A stretch of 64,000 nt of DNA from Rosellinia necatrix (GCA_021209875.1 JAGYVD010000003.1:4030001-4094000), one strand, 5' to 3'; shown: positions 44,686-56,782, counted from the first letter of the stretch. The notes: generated by a model not told the origin, from the sequence alone. Made by a program: numbers and translations.

Positions 44686-47055
44686 TTAAGGGGTTCGTTC
44701 CATGTTGCTTCTTTTATTATCGCCGGATGGACGGGGGGAGACGTCAAGTAATTTCGCACTGCCGGCACTAAAATTTCGGTAATGACCTCTGTCGAGTTTG
44801 ACACTTGTTGCCCGTTGAGGTTCCACGGGACTTTGACCATCCGTGTCGTCTTCGTTAGCGTTGCTCAACTCTTTGTCGTCGTCAGAAGACTGGAGAACTC
44901 CCTCCCGGCTTCGCATGGTATCACTGTGCTGTATTACAGTTGGTGTTTGTCCTACAGCACCCCACTTTGGTGAGGAATCTTCTTCATCGCTGCTGGGGCG
45001 TGCTTCGCCGGTAGAGAGGCGATGCGACCGGGCCGGGACTACACTATTCATGTATTCGTCGTCGACAATGTTATCGTCCTCCGTGCGTTCGGAAGTTTGC
45101 GCTTCTGATCGACCAGAGAGGGCGGAGACAGTTCGAGGGGGGTATTGAAGAGAGGTCCGCATGCCGGACGAGGCACGCTTCCGATTAATCCGGCCGGAAA
45201 GCCATGACGCTTCGGAGTCAATGGACGCGAGAGACATGGAGTGTAGGGCGGGAGAAGGCTGCACCTCGTCACGAGATATAGATATCTTGGTGGCGCGCGT
45301 CGTTTCTTGGTAGCGATGCCCATCTATAGGTGTATCATATCGTATGACTACATCATCAGGGATCACCGGTAATGGTTCTATTGGAATGGGTTCGGCTTCA
45401 GGGGATGCTACTCGGGAATCTGGAGGGGAAATAGGTAATTCTGGCAAATCTTCCCGGAACCGAGACATGGTTCGCTTGGGCACCCCAGAGCTTGCCTTTC
45501 GAGGGGGCATATAATTCGCAGGAGCGGTCGGTTGGCTAGCCAACATGGAGTCTCGTGACGTGTTTGAAAACGAGGATGGACCCGAGTCATGGCGACTCCT
45601 ACCCCATCTGAATAGCGACAACCAAGGCCGCGAGGTTCTGCTGTCTGACGTTCGGCTTACAGACTCTGCGTCATAAAGCTTGATTGAAGCCGTGGGGGGT
45701 GAATTCGCTATGGCGGGCGTTTGGTCTTGCGATTGTCTTGGTGAATTTGAGTGAGGCTTCTTAGACCGAATGAAGCTAAATAATCTAGGACTCGAGGAGC
45801 GGGCGGGAGTAATATCCGGTTGCTTGGATGAGATAGCGGATTCGATGGCTTCAATAGGAGATGAGGGCTCTGGCGGTGGTATGCTGTCCGTCCTATAGAA
45901 TTCATCCAGTGGTGACGGTGTCTTCCTGCAGCTCTCTGGGGCTTGGACCTGGCCGGATTGTCTGCTTTGGCGCCGAGAGTCGCTTGAAGATCTCCGCCTT
46001 GACGAAGTAAAGACAGCCGAGGTTCTATTAGCGCCGGAGTCGGGCATTTCCCGGCCCAAGATTCCTCGCTCAAGATTGGTGGGCGGCGGCGAGCCATTTT
46101 TGGTGGCCGCTGCCTCTTCTGCTTGTTGCCTTTCTACCCGGCGGGCCAATCGCCGCTCAGCGCGTTCTCGTTCTCTTTCAATCTTGCGCTCCCTACGTCT
46201 CTTGTCCCGCTCCATGAGTTCTCGCAAATCCGACGCATCGAGGCTGTCGGCAAGGTCATGAATCCTCCGGTTGGCGTGCAGTGTGGATTCCGATATTGTC
46301 ATAGGCCCCGTTGTCTTCTTTCGGCTCGACTGGGACCGTGCCAGCCCTGATCCAGGGGCCGAGCCTATAGTAATTGGGTTGGAAGAATATCGCAGCGTGG
46401 GGCGAGGAGAAAGCGCATCAAACGCAGAAATCTTCCATGAGATCTGTTCCGAGTCGGACGACATGGCTGAATGTATAGATTCCGGTATAGGGAGAGAGAT
46501 GTCGGAGGGCCGTTGGTCAGCAGCCCCGCTCGAGTTCAATCTGGACTGCCTACTGTCTCTCTTCATGGGGCGTCCTATAGTCCAACTATCTGTAGCGGGC
46601 CGAACCGGTATGAACTGGCTCATTGCTTTGATTTCGGCTTCACGATCATGGTCCTCCTTACGCCGTTTGCTTGATTTCTTTCGCGGCAGAGGTTGGCCTT
46701 GTCTCTTATTTGTCGACTTATCGTGATACAAGGTCGGCATTCGCTGGGCAATATCGATGTTGGGGACGGATTCGCGTCCTTGTGTGCTGGACTTTTTTCT
46801 GAGCTTGTTGGCCCGAAGGGAATCCTGACGACCCGGCGAGAAGCTGTAGGCCCGGCCTCGGCGTTGAGGTATCCCACTAACACCACCTCCTCCGGTTTTG
46901 GCTGCATCGGGCATAATTGAAGCAGGCTCGGTCTGTGTCCGCGGCGGGGGCTGGTATTGCAGGCCAGCGGCCGACACTTCCGGGCTGGAATTGTCGATTA
47001 TTGCGGTACGAGAGCGCCGCCGCGTGCCCCTGCGGCGGAAGGGCCACATTGCCAT
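44686..47055 (-). CDS. Large Ser/Arg-rich, mostly disordered protein
   Basis: An uninterrupted 789-codon ORF starts MAMWPFRRRGTRRRSRT; a second Met two codons later is equally possible. I do not recognise a named family. Ser, Arg, Pro and acidic residues dominate, with many basic-Ser patches (SRRRSSSDSRRQSRQSG) typical of phosphorylated, disordered regulators. One likely coiled coil lies at about 270-330 (DLRELMERDKRRRERKIERE). An ordered-looking block is PWLSLFRWGRSRH (about 470), and another motif is LPVIPDDVVIRYDTP (about 565). The C-terminus is Asp/Ser-rich and ends SNMERTP. Length, uniform codon use and lack of stops make it a real gene. Membrane segments and a signal peptide are absent. 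It may act at the cortex or in polarity signalling, but that is only a guess from composition. Confidence 0.83.
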   Translation of the reverse strand: MAMWPFRRRGTRRRSRTAIIDNSSPEVSAAGLQYQPPPRTQTEPASIMPDAAKTGGGGVSGIPQRRGRAYSFSPGRQDSLRANKLRKKSSTQGRESVPNIDIAQRMPTLYHDKSTNKRQGQPLPRKKSSKRRKEDHDREAEIKAMSQFIPVRPATDSWTIGRPMKRDSRQSRLNSSGAADQRPSDISLPIPESIHSAMSSDSEQISWKISAFDALSPRPTLRYSSNPITIGSAPGSGLARSQSSRKKTTGPMTISESTLHANRRIHDLADSLDASDLRELMERDKRRRERKIERERERAERRLARRVERQQAEEAAATKNGSPPPTNLERGILGREMPDSGANRTSAVFTSSRRRSSSDSRRQSRQSGQVQAPESCRKTPSPLDEFYRTDSIPPPEPSSPIEAIESAISSKQPDITPARSSSPRLFSFIRSKKPHSNSPRQSQDQTPAIANSPPTASIKLYDAESVSRTSDSRTSRPWLSLFRWGRSRHDSGPSSFSNTSRDSMLASQPTAPANYMPPRKASSGVPKRTMSRFREDLPELPISPPDSRVASPEAEPIPIEPLPVIPDDVVIRYDTPIDGHRYQETTRATKISISRDEVQPSPALHSMSLASIDSEASWLSGRINRKRASSGMRTSLQYPPRTVSALSGRSEAQTSERTEDDNIVDDEYMNSVVPARSHRLSTGEARPSSDEEDSSPKWGAVGQTPTVIQHSDTMRSREGVLQSSDDDKELSNANEDDTDGQSPVEPQRATSVKLDRGHYRNFSAGSAKLLDVSPRPSGDNKRSNMERTP

Positions 47056-48462
47056 GATTGTCGACGGTGTAGCAAACGGGGGAATTTCGATGCCGGTATC
47101 AGGGAGGGGTGTTTTGGCAGCTATCGGGCAACGCTGGGTGGTAGATGCTGCAGAATCGTGGTCGCCATGTGCGCAGGTGGATTGGGACTGGAGATTCGAG
47201 TAGGCTTGCCGAAGGTAACAAAGACCAGGCGATTGAGCGAGGCTGCTAGCGTATAACTACTCCGATCTGCCGCCTTTAGCTGTCGCACATTTAAACTAGT
47301 TGCGCCGGCGCGATGTGGTGATAGAAGGGTGTCGAGTCGCGCGACTGTCCTGACTTCGTTGGCGCGCCAAGTTTATTAGACCACCTCGATCGGCATTTGT
47401 CTGCAGGTACCGGCGCTTCTGGTGGGCGGACGGGGGAACTGGGATGTGGGTACGTGCCGACGCGCGAGAAAAGGGTTCAAAGGAATGAAGAAGCGATATG
47501 TGAGCACTGTAGGGAGTCGAAGGGGGGACAAAGACTGGACAAAGACTGGCGATGAGCCGGAATGCTGCTGCGTGAGTTTCAGGAGTAGTGGTGGTGGAGT
47601 GAATGGGTTGTCGGTTTGAATCGTTGAATGTCCAACGACTAAGTGACTAGCGCTACCTCACGTTTTGCGTTTTGCTGTAGACCCTTGCACAGCAGCGTAC
47701 TGTCCAGCGTACATGTACGGGAAAAGGTGGGCGACCGCGGGAGGCAGCGAAGGGCCTGGCGCCTGGCGGGGGATGGCAAGATGGTGGGCATCCTTCCAAT
47801 TGTGTGCTGACCAAGACAACTTTGGGAAGAAATATGGGGGGCACAGGTGGCTATTTTCGGCTACGTCAGGTTTTTGTCGCAGGTAACAAGGGTCGATCAA
47901 ATGAATTTTCACGCTATGGCGAACAGGGATTGGTCCACCTCCCCCCCAACCCCTACCTACACTAGGTACTCTATCTACGGTGTATAGGCCGCACTGTACG
48001 AGAGAGCATACTGTGTCACAGGTACCACACCCGTGGTGGGGCTTGCCACCTGTCATTCCCTGCAGCCCAATGACGATAGATTGCTACCGGTCCTGCACTC
48101 TCTTCCTGGCATAAGTGCGGGTATTGCCCTAACCAGTGGTGTTGAGACCCACCTCAACCAATTCCGCTCAAATTGGGATAAACAGATGTAGATCACACGC
48201 ACTCTCCCATTTACCGGCGCGAGACGAAGAACTGGTGATGGAACGGTGATAGACACTAACTAGTCATTTGGCTCGAGAAGCGAACCATGTGACTTGATAG
48301 GTATGTCCAAGATGGCGGTTTCGCCAGCCACCAACCACAGCGTCTTGCCTCTCCGAGCCACAGCTGCGTCGCACCACCCTCCCTCCTGACGTTTGGCAGG
48401 TCTGATACGTAGTCGCACCGAAAATGCGGCAAAGGGGGGAGGGGGGGATCAAACCGAAGATA

Positions 48463-48561
48463 TGTGCATATGTGCATGTATGTACGTATGTACGTATGTA
48501 CGTATGTACGTATGTACGTATGTATGTACGTATGTATATATGTATGTATGTATGTATGTAT
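48463..48561. repeat. (GTAC GTAT)n microsatellite
   Basis: About 100 nt of GTAC and GTAT tetramers. It is largely self-complementary because GTAC is a palindrome. Confidence 0.9.
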
Positions 48562-49528
48562 AGACGCCTACGTGTGTCTTGAGCCACGCACTGACTCGAA
48601 AATAAGGTGAGATCCCTCATCCCGGTATTCCACCCATGTGCTCTGTGGTCTTCTGCAGTTGGTGGATGGTATGTACACTATGCCTGGCCCGGTTCGTAAT
48701 TGGCGTTAGGTAGTCAATAACGGACAGAAGAGTCAATCTACCGACCCTACTAGTAGGCAGTTCGGGCACCGCGTTCCAGTGTTGACTGCCAGGCATCTTC
48801 CCCATCCGAGATGCCGAGAATCACTCACACGTGTTCCGCCGGTCAAAGCATTTCCTATCACGGTTGGAATCCTAATAATTATTGTATAACTACAGGCACA
48901 TACGTAGCGCACAGGTCGGCCGTCTGGACATACACTAACAAGTACAGAGTAGTCGGCCAGCCCCCATCCGCCCCCGTGTCAAATCGAGGAATGTATCCAG
49001 TTACGACCGCCGCTCTATCGCAGGAGGGTATGTAGAGTGATGTCAGCACACCATGGAGCTTCGCTAGCGAGGGTGAGATGAGATGGGCATGACTCCCTTG
49101 TAAGCAATGCCAGCCAGTCCTTGTCTGTAGACTGTTGGGCTTGTATGGACCACCACGCCACTTCCTGGGTATTGCATTGCAACGGTTGACGTTGCAATTA
49201 GCCATCCATAACCTCCTAACGCTCGGGGCAGGTCGAGGAATAACTGACATCCACGAGTCATCGTTTCCAAGTGCAGCCACGCAGGCCTTAAACAGTGTTA
49301 CAGGGCCAAGCCGCGAACTTATTCCAACTACCTCCTCGGTGCCTTGCGCATCTCACTACTGTACACGTAGGAAGTGTGCTACACTCCTCCTGCCTTATGC
49401 AGAACACTGCTGAGCCCGCTCCAGAACTCCAATTTAGCCCTGTACGCTAGTGATAAATAGCCGCCCAGCAAAGCAGGGTACACGCTCGGATGTCTGTTCG
49501 CCAAATGATACAAGGGATCCCGTTCAAC

Positions 49529-49548
49529 AAAAAAAAAAAAAAAAAAAA
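49529..49548. repeat. Poly(A) tract
   Basis: Twenty A residues in a spacer. No flanking open reading frame or target-site duplication recognisable as a retroelement end was seen. Confidence 0.85.
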
Positions 49549-50947
49549 GGTCAAATATTCAGGAGTCTTGAGCGGAATTTTACGAGGTTAGCTTGGGCAT
49601 AGTTACTCGAAGGGAAGGCCGATCCATATCCCACGCAGACCTGCCATCTCTCATGTCTTAAATTGGGGGTCCGACAGTTTGCAGGGTTGTGATCGAGTTC
49701 TGAGTTGGCACCGGGCGGCATACGGCATTTGTGCGCTAAGCAGTCCAAAACGCCCTTAAACAGGCTGTATAGGGCCTCCTTGGAGCAGTTCGTTGGTCTT
49801 GAACATGACAGTGACTGTAGCATTTACATGATTCTTCCACAAAGGGGTCATTCGTCTACCTAGTGTGTACGGTATACCACTATCGTCGTTTTTTTCTCCG
49901 TCCTAAATGTATTGGATAGTTCGTACCTGCCTAGGTAGGTAGCTCTGGACTAGGTAAGTAGTTACCTAAGGTAACCACCGAATACCCTTACGTTAATTGA
50001 CGCCTCATCATGATAATTGTCCTAGACTTGACCCCCCTGTCTTGGCGGCCTTTTAGTTCGACGATGCAAGTGGCTGGAAGGAGGGATCCGGATATCTCCT
50101 ATCTGCATACATATGTCGAGGATGTTCGAAATGCTGTGAGACTGACACGTCAATCTTAAGGATTCCCAATGGATAGATTTTAAGCAGTATCGAATCGGTG
50201 AGGGTAGCCGAGACGCAACCGCTGCAACTGCGGCCTTCCTTGTCTACTCGAAATGGCGTATGTATGCACGACAGAGGACAAGAAAAAAAGGGCAAGACTA
50301 GCTAGTACGAATTGTAGTTAGTAGTCATACTGCGTACTGGTAGACCGTTCGCATGATCCCCACACATGATGGCAGACTTATTATCTACACTAACCTAGCC
50401 TAGTATGCTAGGGGGGAACAGGGAGAGGGGCATAGAAGCTGAAATCCCTCCCCTCAAAGGATGCTCATCCAAGAATTACGTCCCGAGAGCTAGGTAGTTC
50501 GAGAGTCAGCTACTACATCATAATTAACTGCTAGAAATCCATCCCGGAGTGAACAGCTAATTGAATTGAGACCAGGGCCAATGAGAGCCGATATCAGGAC
50601 GTTTCAGAATCGCCGACTGGTGGTCAGCTTACTTGTATGTCCCTACGGTATAACGCAGCCCTGTTATATCTGGCATGGGTACCGCTGACCCCCGGCCTTC
50701 AGAGTTTTATCCGTCTCAGATTTACGAATTAATACGAAGAATATTATACGATGGCGCGTTAATGGATCACAGTGATTTTATGCACCAGTCGTGCTGGGTT
50801 GCGCGGCATACAAGACCTACCTACCTAGAATTACCTCCCAACATACCAATGTAAGCACGTAGTTATTAGGCAATACGTCAAATCGGAGACTTTAACCGAG
50901 GTACGTACTAGAGCCAACTACAGGTAGGCACCTGGTAGGTACCTACC

Positions 50948-50948
<1 letters not shown>

Positions 50949-50985
<37 letters not shown>
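50949..50985. repeat. (TAG)n microsatellite
   Basis: About 12 tandem TAG units immediately after a TACCTACCTAG motif. Confidence 0.9.
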
Positions 50986-51010
50986 TTAACGTCTAATCTA
51001 GGTGTCTGAT

Positions 51011-51060
51011 AGGTACCTACCTAGGTAGGTAGGTAAGAAGTAGGTACGCTTGGTACCTAC
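51011..51060. repeat. Cluster of CCTAGGTAGG palindromes
   Basis: AGGTACCTACCTAGGTAGGTAGGTAA-like sequence, followed by further TAGGTAC and GGTACCTAC copies. It is one of the densest sites of the dispersed motif, about 350 nt upstream of NUF2. Confidence 0.75.
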
Positions 51061-51390
51061 CGATTGAGGGTCTGCTAGGCCTTACAAGGGGAACCTAGGA
51101 GCAGGTGGAGGTACCTGCGTCTTATCGGTACAGGTAACCAGTGCGTATCGATAATGCGATAAGCTAGGTTAGTAGATCAGGTAGGTGCCTACCCACTACC
51201 CAGGAGCATGTCCTAATCAATGTTTACCCAACCGTGGGTGGTGGGTATGGCGTATGCGTGGCAACCGTCACCAAAACAATTGGTTGCCATCACTACGTCC
51301 AGAATAATATAAGAAATCGCGTACAAATCTCCATAATATTATCGTTGAGAGAAGAAAGGTAGGACATCACACCGAACGAAATCGATCAAG

Positions 51391-52838
51391 ATGGCGTACA
51401 ACCCGCGAATGTCGATAATACCGCCGTCGCAAACGCAGTCGCGCACGCGCAAGAAAGAAGAGGAGGCCGATGCATTCATGCGGTTGCCGGACAAGGAGAT
51501 TGTTGGGTGTATAACGGACATCGGCATCAATTTTACGGTGGCGGATCTTCAGAAGCCCAACCCAATGCAGGTGCAGATGATATTCGAGTGGTTTGCCGAG
51601 CTGCTCTTGAACGCAACCCGCGACGCTGTCGAACCGGCGATGCGCGCTGCCGCCGAGGACATCTGCGGCGAGTTCATCGACATCATGCCTCCCGATACGC
51701 GCAACTTGATGGGTTTCTACGTATCGCTGCGCGGGCTTCTGCTCGAATGTGGCATCTCGGACTTCAACTTCTCGGATCTATACAAGCCAACGCATCCCCG
51801 CCTCGTCAAGATCTTCAGCTACCTGATCAACTTTGTGCGCTTCCGTGAATCTCAAACCAACGTCATCGACACACACTTCAACAAGGCCGAACAAACCAAA
51901 GCGCGCATTGAGGCACTGTACGGCGAGAATCAGGATGCGGAGGCGAGGCTGGACGAGATACGGCATAATCGCCAAGTCATAGAAGCACAAGTTCGCGAGA
52001 AGACGGAGCGCAACGATGAATTAAAGAAGACACTTTTCAAACTACAGCAAATCCAAACCCAAGTGGGCAATCGCTATGATGAGGTAAAAGCGAAGAAGGG
52101 GGAGCTCGTGCAAACTCTAGAACAGAAAACGACCGAGAAAATGTTGCTCAAACAGGAGAGCGCTAAGCTTCGGCCATACACCCTCCAGAGCCCGCAGGCA
52201 CTACAGACCAGTCTGACCGAATTGAACAACACCCTGAACACCGACAAGGCGCATATAGACGCTTTAGATCGCCGAGCGCGAGCGTTGCAAACCTCGGCAG
52301 ATTCTTTCGCGGTTGTATCGACCGATGTGGCGACCTGCATCAAACTTCTAGACGAGATCGGGGTTGAGTTGTCAAAGGAGGAAGAGGAACATGCGCGGAA
52401 TGCCAAACAACGCGACGCTTTATCCGAGCGAGGGAACGACGTGCGAGAAGTCGAGCGCACGGAGGCCCTATTGCAGAGACAACTGAGCAAGTGGAACGAG
52501 CGCACAGAGAGACTTCGCGACCAGAGCCGCGAGAAGGCACAGGAAGCTAAGGAGAGGATGGAGGAACTTCGGGCGCTACACAAAAAGCTCACGGAAGAGC
52601 GAGCAGCTAAGGGTACGGATATTGAGAGGCGACGAGTTCGGATCGAACAGACAGAGAAGAAGGTAGAGCCTATCTTGGTTGATACAGCACACTTCCGAAA
52701 CAAATTTGGCTAACGACGAGACAGATGCTTGACCTTAAGGAGAATATCGAGAACGAAGTGCACAGCGCGTACGACGAATATCTCAAGATGGAGTCGCACA
52801 TTAAGCTGTACATCACCGAGATGGAAAAGGCTATCTAA
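51391..52838 (+). CDS. NUF2: Kinetochore protein NUF2 (Ndc80 complex)
   Basis: Exons 51391-52662 and 52725-52838 are joined over a 62-nt intron (GTAGAG...ACAG), giving 461 aa. NUF2 pairs with NDC80 in the complex that attaches kinetochores to spindle microtubules. Residues about 28-160 form the calponin-homology domain ([20 protein letters not shown], the [16 protein letters not shown] block, [12 protein letters not shown]). The rest is long coiled coil (heptads rich in E/K/R/L). The small second exon adds the conserved end [20 protein letters not shown] and ITEMEKAI. Without splicing, the frame would end nine residues past a non-conserved tail. The gene is convergent with the 53090 gene. Confidence 0.95.
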
Positions 52839-53089
52839 CGTCCGTCGGCATTGGTTTGCGCTACGGTTCTCTACACGTGTCATGAGGCTATGAGGGAGAT
52901 TATACGGATGAGGCTAATGATATGATACCATTATCGGCGTTGAAGGGGTTTGTGAATGAACCAATCATGTGGCGAATCGCTCAGGTGCGCTGGACTGCTG
53001 GTTTTGATACAAATGGGATTCCCCCAGCTTGCAATAGCATATACCGCCAAATTTGATCGCTGGAGGCTTGCGCCTGGCTTCACCCCAGA

Positions 53090-53836
53090 CTATTCGTGGT
53101 AGCCGTCGAGGTCCCAGGGCGCTCTTTGGAAGCGAGCCCACCGGCCCATGATCCTACCAACCTCGACCGTCCGTCCAGTCCAAACGCCCTCCTCAGGATC
53201 CGGCCCCAGCCTCCGCGCTCCGCCGTTCAGTATGGGCACTGCTTCTTTCAGCAGTTCTTCAAGCGCCAGAGCACGCCCGTCGCTCCGGGGTTCGATGAGT
53301 AGGGCCGTCCAGCACAGGCGCTGAGTCAACTCCACGAGAGCCGAGGCGGTATTGCTGAGACCCTGCGCGCTCCATTCGCTGGTGTCACGGTGCAGTTTCA
53401 GAAAGCCATACAGGATAATATGCGCCCTTCTCTCCCCAGCCAATGCAAAGGTTGGTGGGATTGGGACTCTGGAGTCATCTGGTGAGAAGACGGTGAGGTA
53501 GGCGCGTAGATGAGTGACTGTGGGCACATATACGATGCGAATATGGCGGGATATAGCGACTTGGTAGAGAGGCGAAGAAGATAGGAGTGAGTGCTTCACT
53601 TTTCCATCCTCCCCCGAAGGGCCATGGTGGTGGGTAGGCTTGCCTTCAAACGGTTCTCGCAGGTCCGCGCTTGGTGTGTTTCCCCGTGATTGTTGCTGCA
53701 TGGAATCGACGGCCGATGCGATGAAATCAGCTTGCGATGAACATATAATCAAAGTCGTAGGATATACATGGTGGTTCAAGATATATGATAGTAGCTCGGA
53801 TGGCAATGCCGGAGATAGGAATATCGGCATAGTCAT
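53090..53836 (-). CDS. Hypothetical protein (248 aa)
   Basis: A single-exon ORF of 248 codons; the start may be M1 or M3. The family is not recognised with confidence. The N-terminal LPSELLSYILNHHVYPTTLIICSS, followed by HIRIVYVPTVTHLRAYLTVF and HIILYGFLKLHRDTSEWS, looks like alternating hydrophobic strands and helices. This is the kind of pattern seen in degenerate RecA-like proteins without a Walker A loop. An insertion of polar residues (about 45-80) lies after the first strand. The end reads WTGRTVEVGRIMGRWARFQR. Even codon use, lack of stops and ordered composition support a real gene. It is convergent with NUF2 (251 nt between stops). Confidence 0.75.
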   Translation of the reverse strand: MTMPIFLSPALPSELLSYILNHHVYPTTLIICSSQADFIASAVDSMQQQSRGNTPSADLREPFEGKPTHHHGPSGEDGKVKHSLLSSSPLYQVAISRHIRIVYVPTVTHLRAYLTVFSPDDSRVPIPPTFALAGERRAHIILYGFLKLHRDTSEWSAQGLSNTASALVELTQRLCWTALLIEPRSDGRALALEELLKEAVPILNGGARRLGPDPEEGVWTGRTVEVGRIMGRWARFQRAPWDLDGYHE

Positions 53837-55067
53837 CGACGGAGCTAATTGATTCCGTCTAGTTACGACCCGTATTTCATCTCATCGACGAGTTAGCGTT
53901 TTCGGCGTAAAGAAATGCTTTATCTAGTCCCTACCTAGATACCTAGACCGAGGACAATTCGCGACAACCTATAAATGCATGCCTACCTTAACATCATGAT
54001 ACCCAGGTAGCCTGAGAGGTTATATAACTAGTTACCCACCTAGGTAAGGTAGGTTAGTGAGCGGGTGGGCCGGAACAGTGGGTCAGGTGGGATGTTAAGC
54101 CAGGGGACAACCCACTACCTCATAATAATTATGACAGCGCTTTATCTCCGACAGGGTCGTCCCTCCCCTTGACTTCTAACTATCTACCTAGTGGCTTAGA
54201 CAGTTCAGTTCTCTTTTTACCGGACGGGGAAAACTTCTTTGCTGCCCAATGACCTTTCGAATACAGCTCAAGAGGGAAGACTAAGTGCTTACAAGTGCTA
54301 CTTCATCACCGGAACTTAAAACCCTGGGCTAACACCGTGCTCAGACCGTGTTTGACTAATGAACACAAAAGACTGCTGTATCATGTATAGTTGGCGTATT
54401 TCGTCAACACACTCACCATAAGTTATAAGGTGTCCCTAGCGTTCGCAGATCCCAGACAAACCCCCGAGAAGATCGACACTGAATAGTGCGCTACACAGAC
54501 GGTGCACGTCCGATATCACAGGAGGACGAGACAATCGTCTGCTGACGTCACGGGGCTACAGGTAGAAGCTGTCCAATTGGCCACCATGACATAACCTCTC
54601 AGATGCTGAGTTTAACCCGGACAGAACGATCAGGCCAGGCGGCTTACCTACCTACCCAGGTAGATGCTTAGTAGCGGCGAAGATAATAAAACATCAATTT
54701 CTCCCCATCAAGTGTCCTCCAAACTTAACATCGGGTTAAACCAAGAAACTTTGTGGGCCGCTGTCTCAGCCCTTGCGCAAGTGCTTACAGAAAAGTGCAT
54801 CTGACGAAGATAAAAACGATACGAATAGGTTGAGTGATAGGTAAGGAACTACAAGGTGGGTAATAGCATGTTGCGATGCCAACTACCTACCTACGGTCAG
54901 CTACGTTATTAGGTATGTCCCCATTTTGTCAGCCTGCATGCACTCACTACGTTATCTGCCGGAGGGGTACCTTAGCCCTATCCGGCCAGACCCGGCCCTG
55001 TATACCAAGTGTAAATCACTACCTACCTAAGGTACCTAGCATAGGTGGATGCATGAGCTAACTAGTG

Positions 55068-55110
55068 GAAGGCGGGGGAGGGGGAGCGGGGAGGGGGAGC
55101 GGGGAGGGGG
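55068..55110 (+). repeat. G-rich tandem (potential G-quadruplex)
   Basis: GGAGGCGGGGGAGGGGGAGC followed by two further GGGGAGGGGG-type units. It has at least six G-runs of four or more within 43 nt, separated by one to three bases. Confidence 0.8.
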
Positions 55111-55862
55111 CAGTGCTAACTGCTAACTCAATCACCTCAGGCCACTGCAACCAGTGAATCTTGGCCTCCTGATTGCCTGATTGCTCGATTGCCCAATGCA
55201 TGAAAATAATCATACAGTACCAGCAGAATACCAGTATTTCATTGTGCCAAGGAGAAGCACTTCCACCGGCCTGCCCTCCGTATCTACCCCCCTCCCGACT
55301 TATCAGGCTCCGACTACATACACTTAGACCACCTGGATGGACAAGAACAGGGTCTATCACCACTAACCTTAGTCCAGCATCTCACAGTGTAACCAACCCC
55401 ATGCAAAAATCTACCCTACCTGGGGATAGATCACAGCCAGTAAGCTTGGAAGCACGCTACCGTCACAACCTTACGTCTAGCTAGTAGGGCGTCGTGGGCT
55501 TCTGATTAGATTGATATGCAACCCCTATCGCATGGATATAATACCGGTAGCCGACTGGTAGCAGACCGGTGGCTTCTGGGCAGGCTTTGGGAGTCATTAA
55601 CCCCTCCCGCACCGCCTCCAGCTCGTCGCCCACAGTCTCTTGGCTGGCTCCAGCATATCCCGCCGTGGCCAATCAGTGACGGATATGCGCAGGAGGCAAC
55701 CAACATGGGCCAGGCTCCGAGCACAATGTAGCGGCACCGATCCGGGAGGAACCAGCTCCTCTGATATGGCCGTTGAGTTGATGGGACAGCTGTGCGTACC
55801 ATTACGTAACAAAGGTAGGTATGGGCAGAGTATGGGATAGGGAGGGGTGGATGAAAGGGGTA

Positions 55863-55922
55863 CTGAAGAAGGGGAACGAAGGAAACGAAGGGAACGAAGG
55901 GATCAAAGGGAACAAAGGGACC
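55863..55922. repeat. Purine-rich (GGAACGAAG)n tandem
   Basis: About six imperfect 9-nt units (GGAACGAAG, GGAAACGAA, GGATCAAAG and so on) on a nearly pure purine strand. Confidence 0.75.
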
Positions 55923-56720
55923 ACTGCTGGCGTGTCGTAGGTGGGTAGTGGGCAGAAACAGATAGAGATAGTATGATAATGGGACTATGAATCAGTAGGT
56001 AAGGAAGTAACGAGACATAAAATGGGTACGTGGATGACTGCCTTGTCTAGGTAGATGGTACTGTGAAGAGAGATGGTAGGCAGGTGCTACCTCGATGCCC
56101 AAACGCCTCGGTGATCAACGCACGCCATCATCATCATCACCTCCCTCTACCTTAGGTAGGTACCGAGTAAGTGCCACGGGCCTGGGTTAGGTAGGCAGTC
56201 ACTATCCAGTCAGGAGTCGGTAGTCTGGCCTTCAGTATAAAACCTAGGGCAGCCACCAGCTCAGGCAATCTCAGCATCTTGACCCTTTGTCTCTTTGTCC
56301 TTGCAAGAACGAACCTAATCGAACTGAGCCTAATAATCAAAGCAAGACCACATCACCTGCCTAGCATAGCATAGCCATAGCCATCATCGTACCTCAAGCC
56401 CCCTCAGTATTGAACGTCATCATCATCATTATCATCATCACCAGCAGCAGTATAAAACACACACATACATTTATTGTTTTCATACTTGAGTTCCCAGAAG
56501 CACTGCCACAATCCTCTTCCTCTTTTCCTATTGAAGACGCTACCACTTAACCAACACGTTGATTAATATCCATCGGCACGAGAGAGGATATCAAGCACAA
56601 GCTAGATACTCCGACCTCGGTTCTAGTGGAAGAGAAAGACCGTAGAACCGAAGCATACCCAGCAAATCATATATCAGTGCGTAGACCTACCACTTCGACC
56701 GTAAGCCAACCCTCCGTTTA

Positions 56721-56782
56721 ACCAACTACACGCCTAACTACACACCTAACTACACACCCAACTACACATCCAACTACACACG
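56721..56782 (+). repeat. 12-nt tandem repeat in probable 5' leader
   Basis: Five imperfect copies of CTACACACCTAA-type sequence lie 85-145 nt upstream of the ATG at 56866. They are likely within the 5' UTR of that gene. Confidence 0.8.

Larger units (their letters stand above)
47056..51390. other. 4.3-kb gene-free spacer
   Basis: No frame here shows recognisable motifs or consistent splice-joined exons. It contains a GTAC/GTAT repeat (48463-48561), a 20-nt A-run (49529-49548), dense TACCTAGG motifs at 49925-51060 and a TAG microsatellite. The right end is the NUF2 promoter. Confidence 0.5.

Noticed and set aside
44634..44840. 68-codon minus-strand ORF near the end of the Ser/Arg-rich gene
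   Set aside because: Overlaps the main frame, which continues naturally to its stop; no splice join supports the alternative.
49529..49548. Poly(A) tail of a retroelement insertion
   Set aside because: No coding remnant, no target-site duplication and no upstream element could be seen; simple A-runs occur elsewhere in the window.
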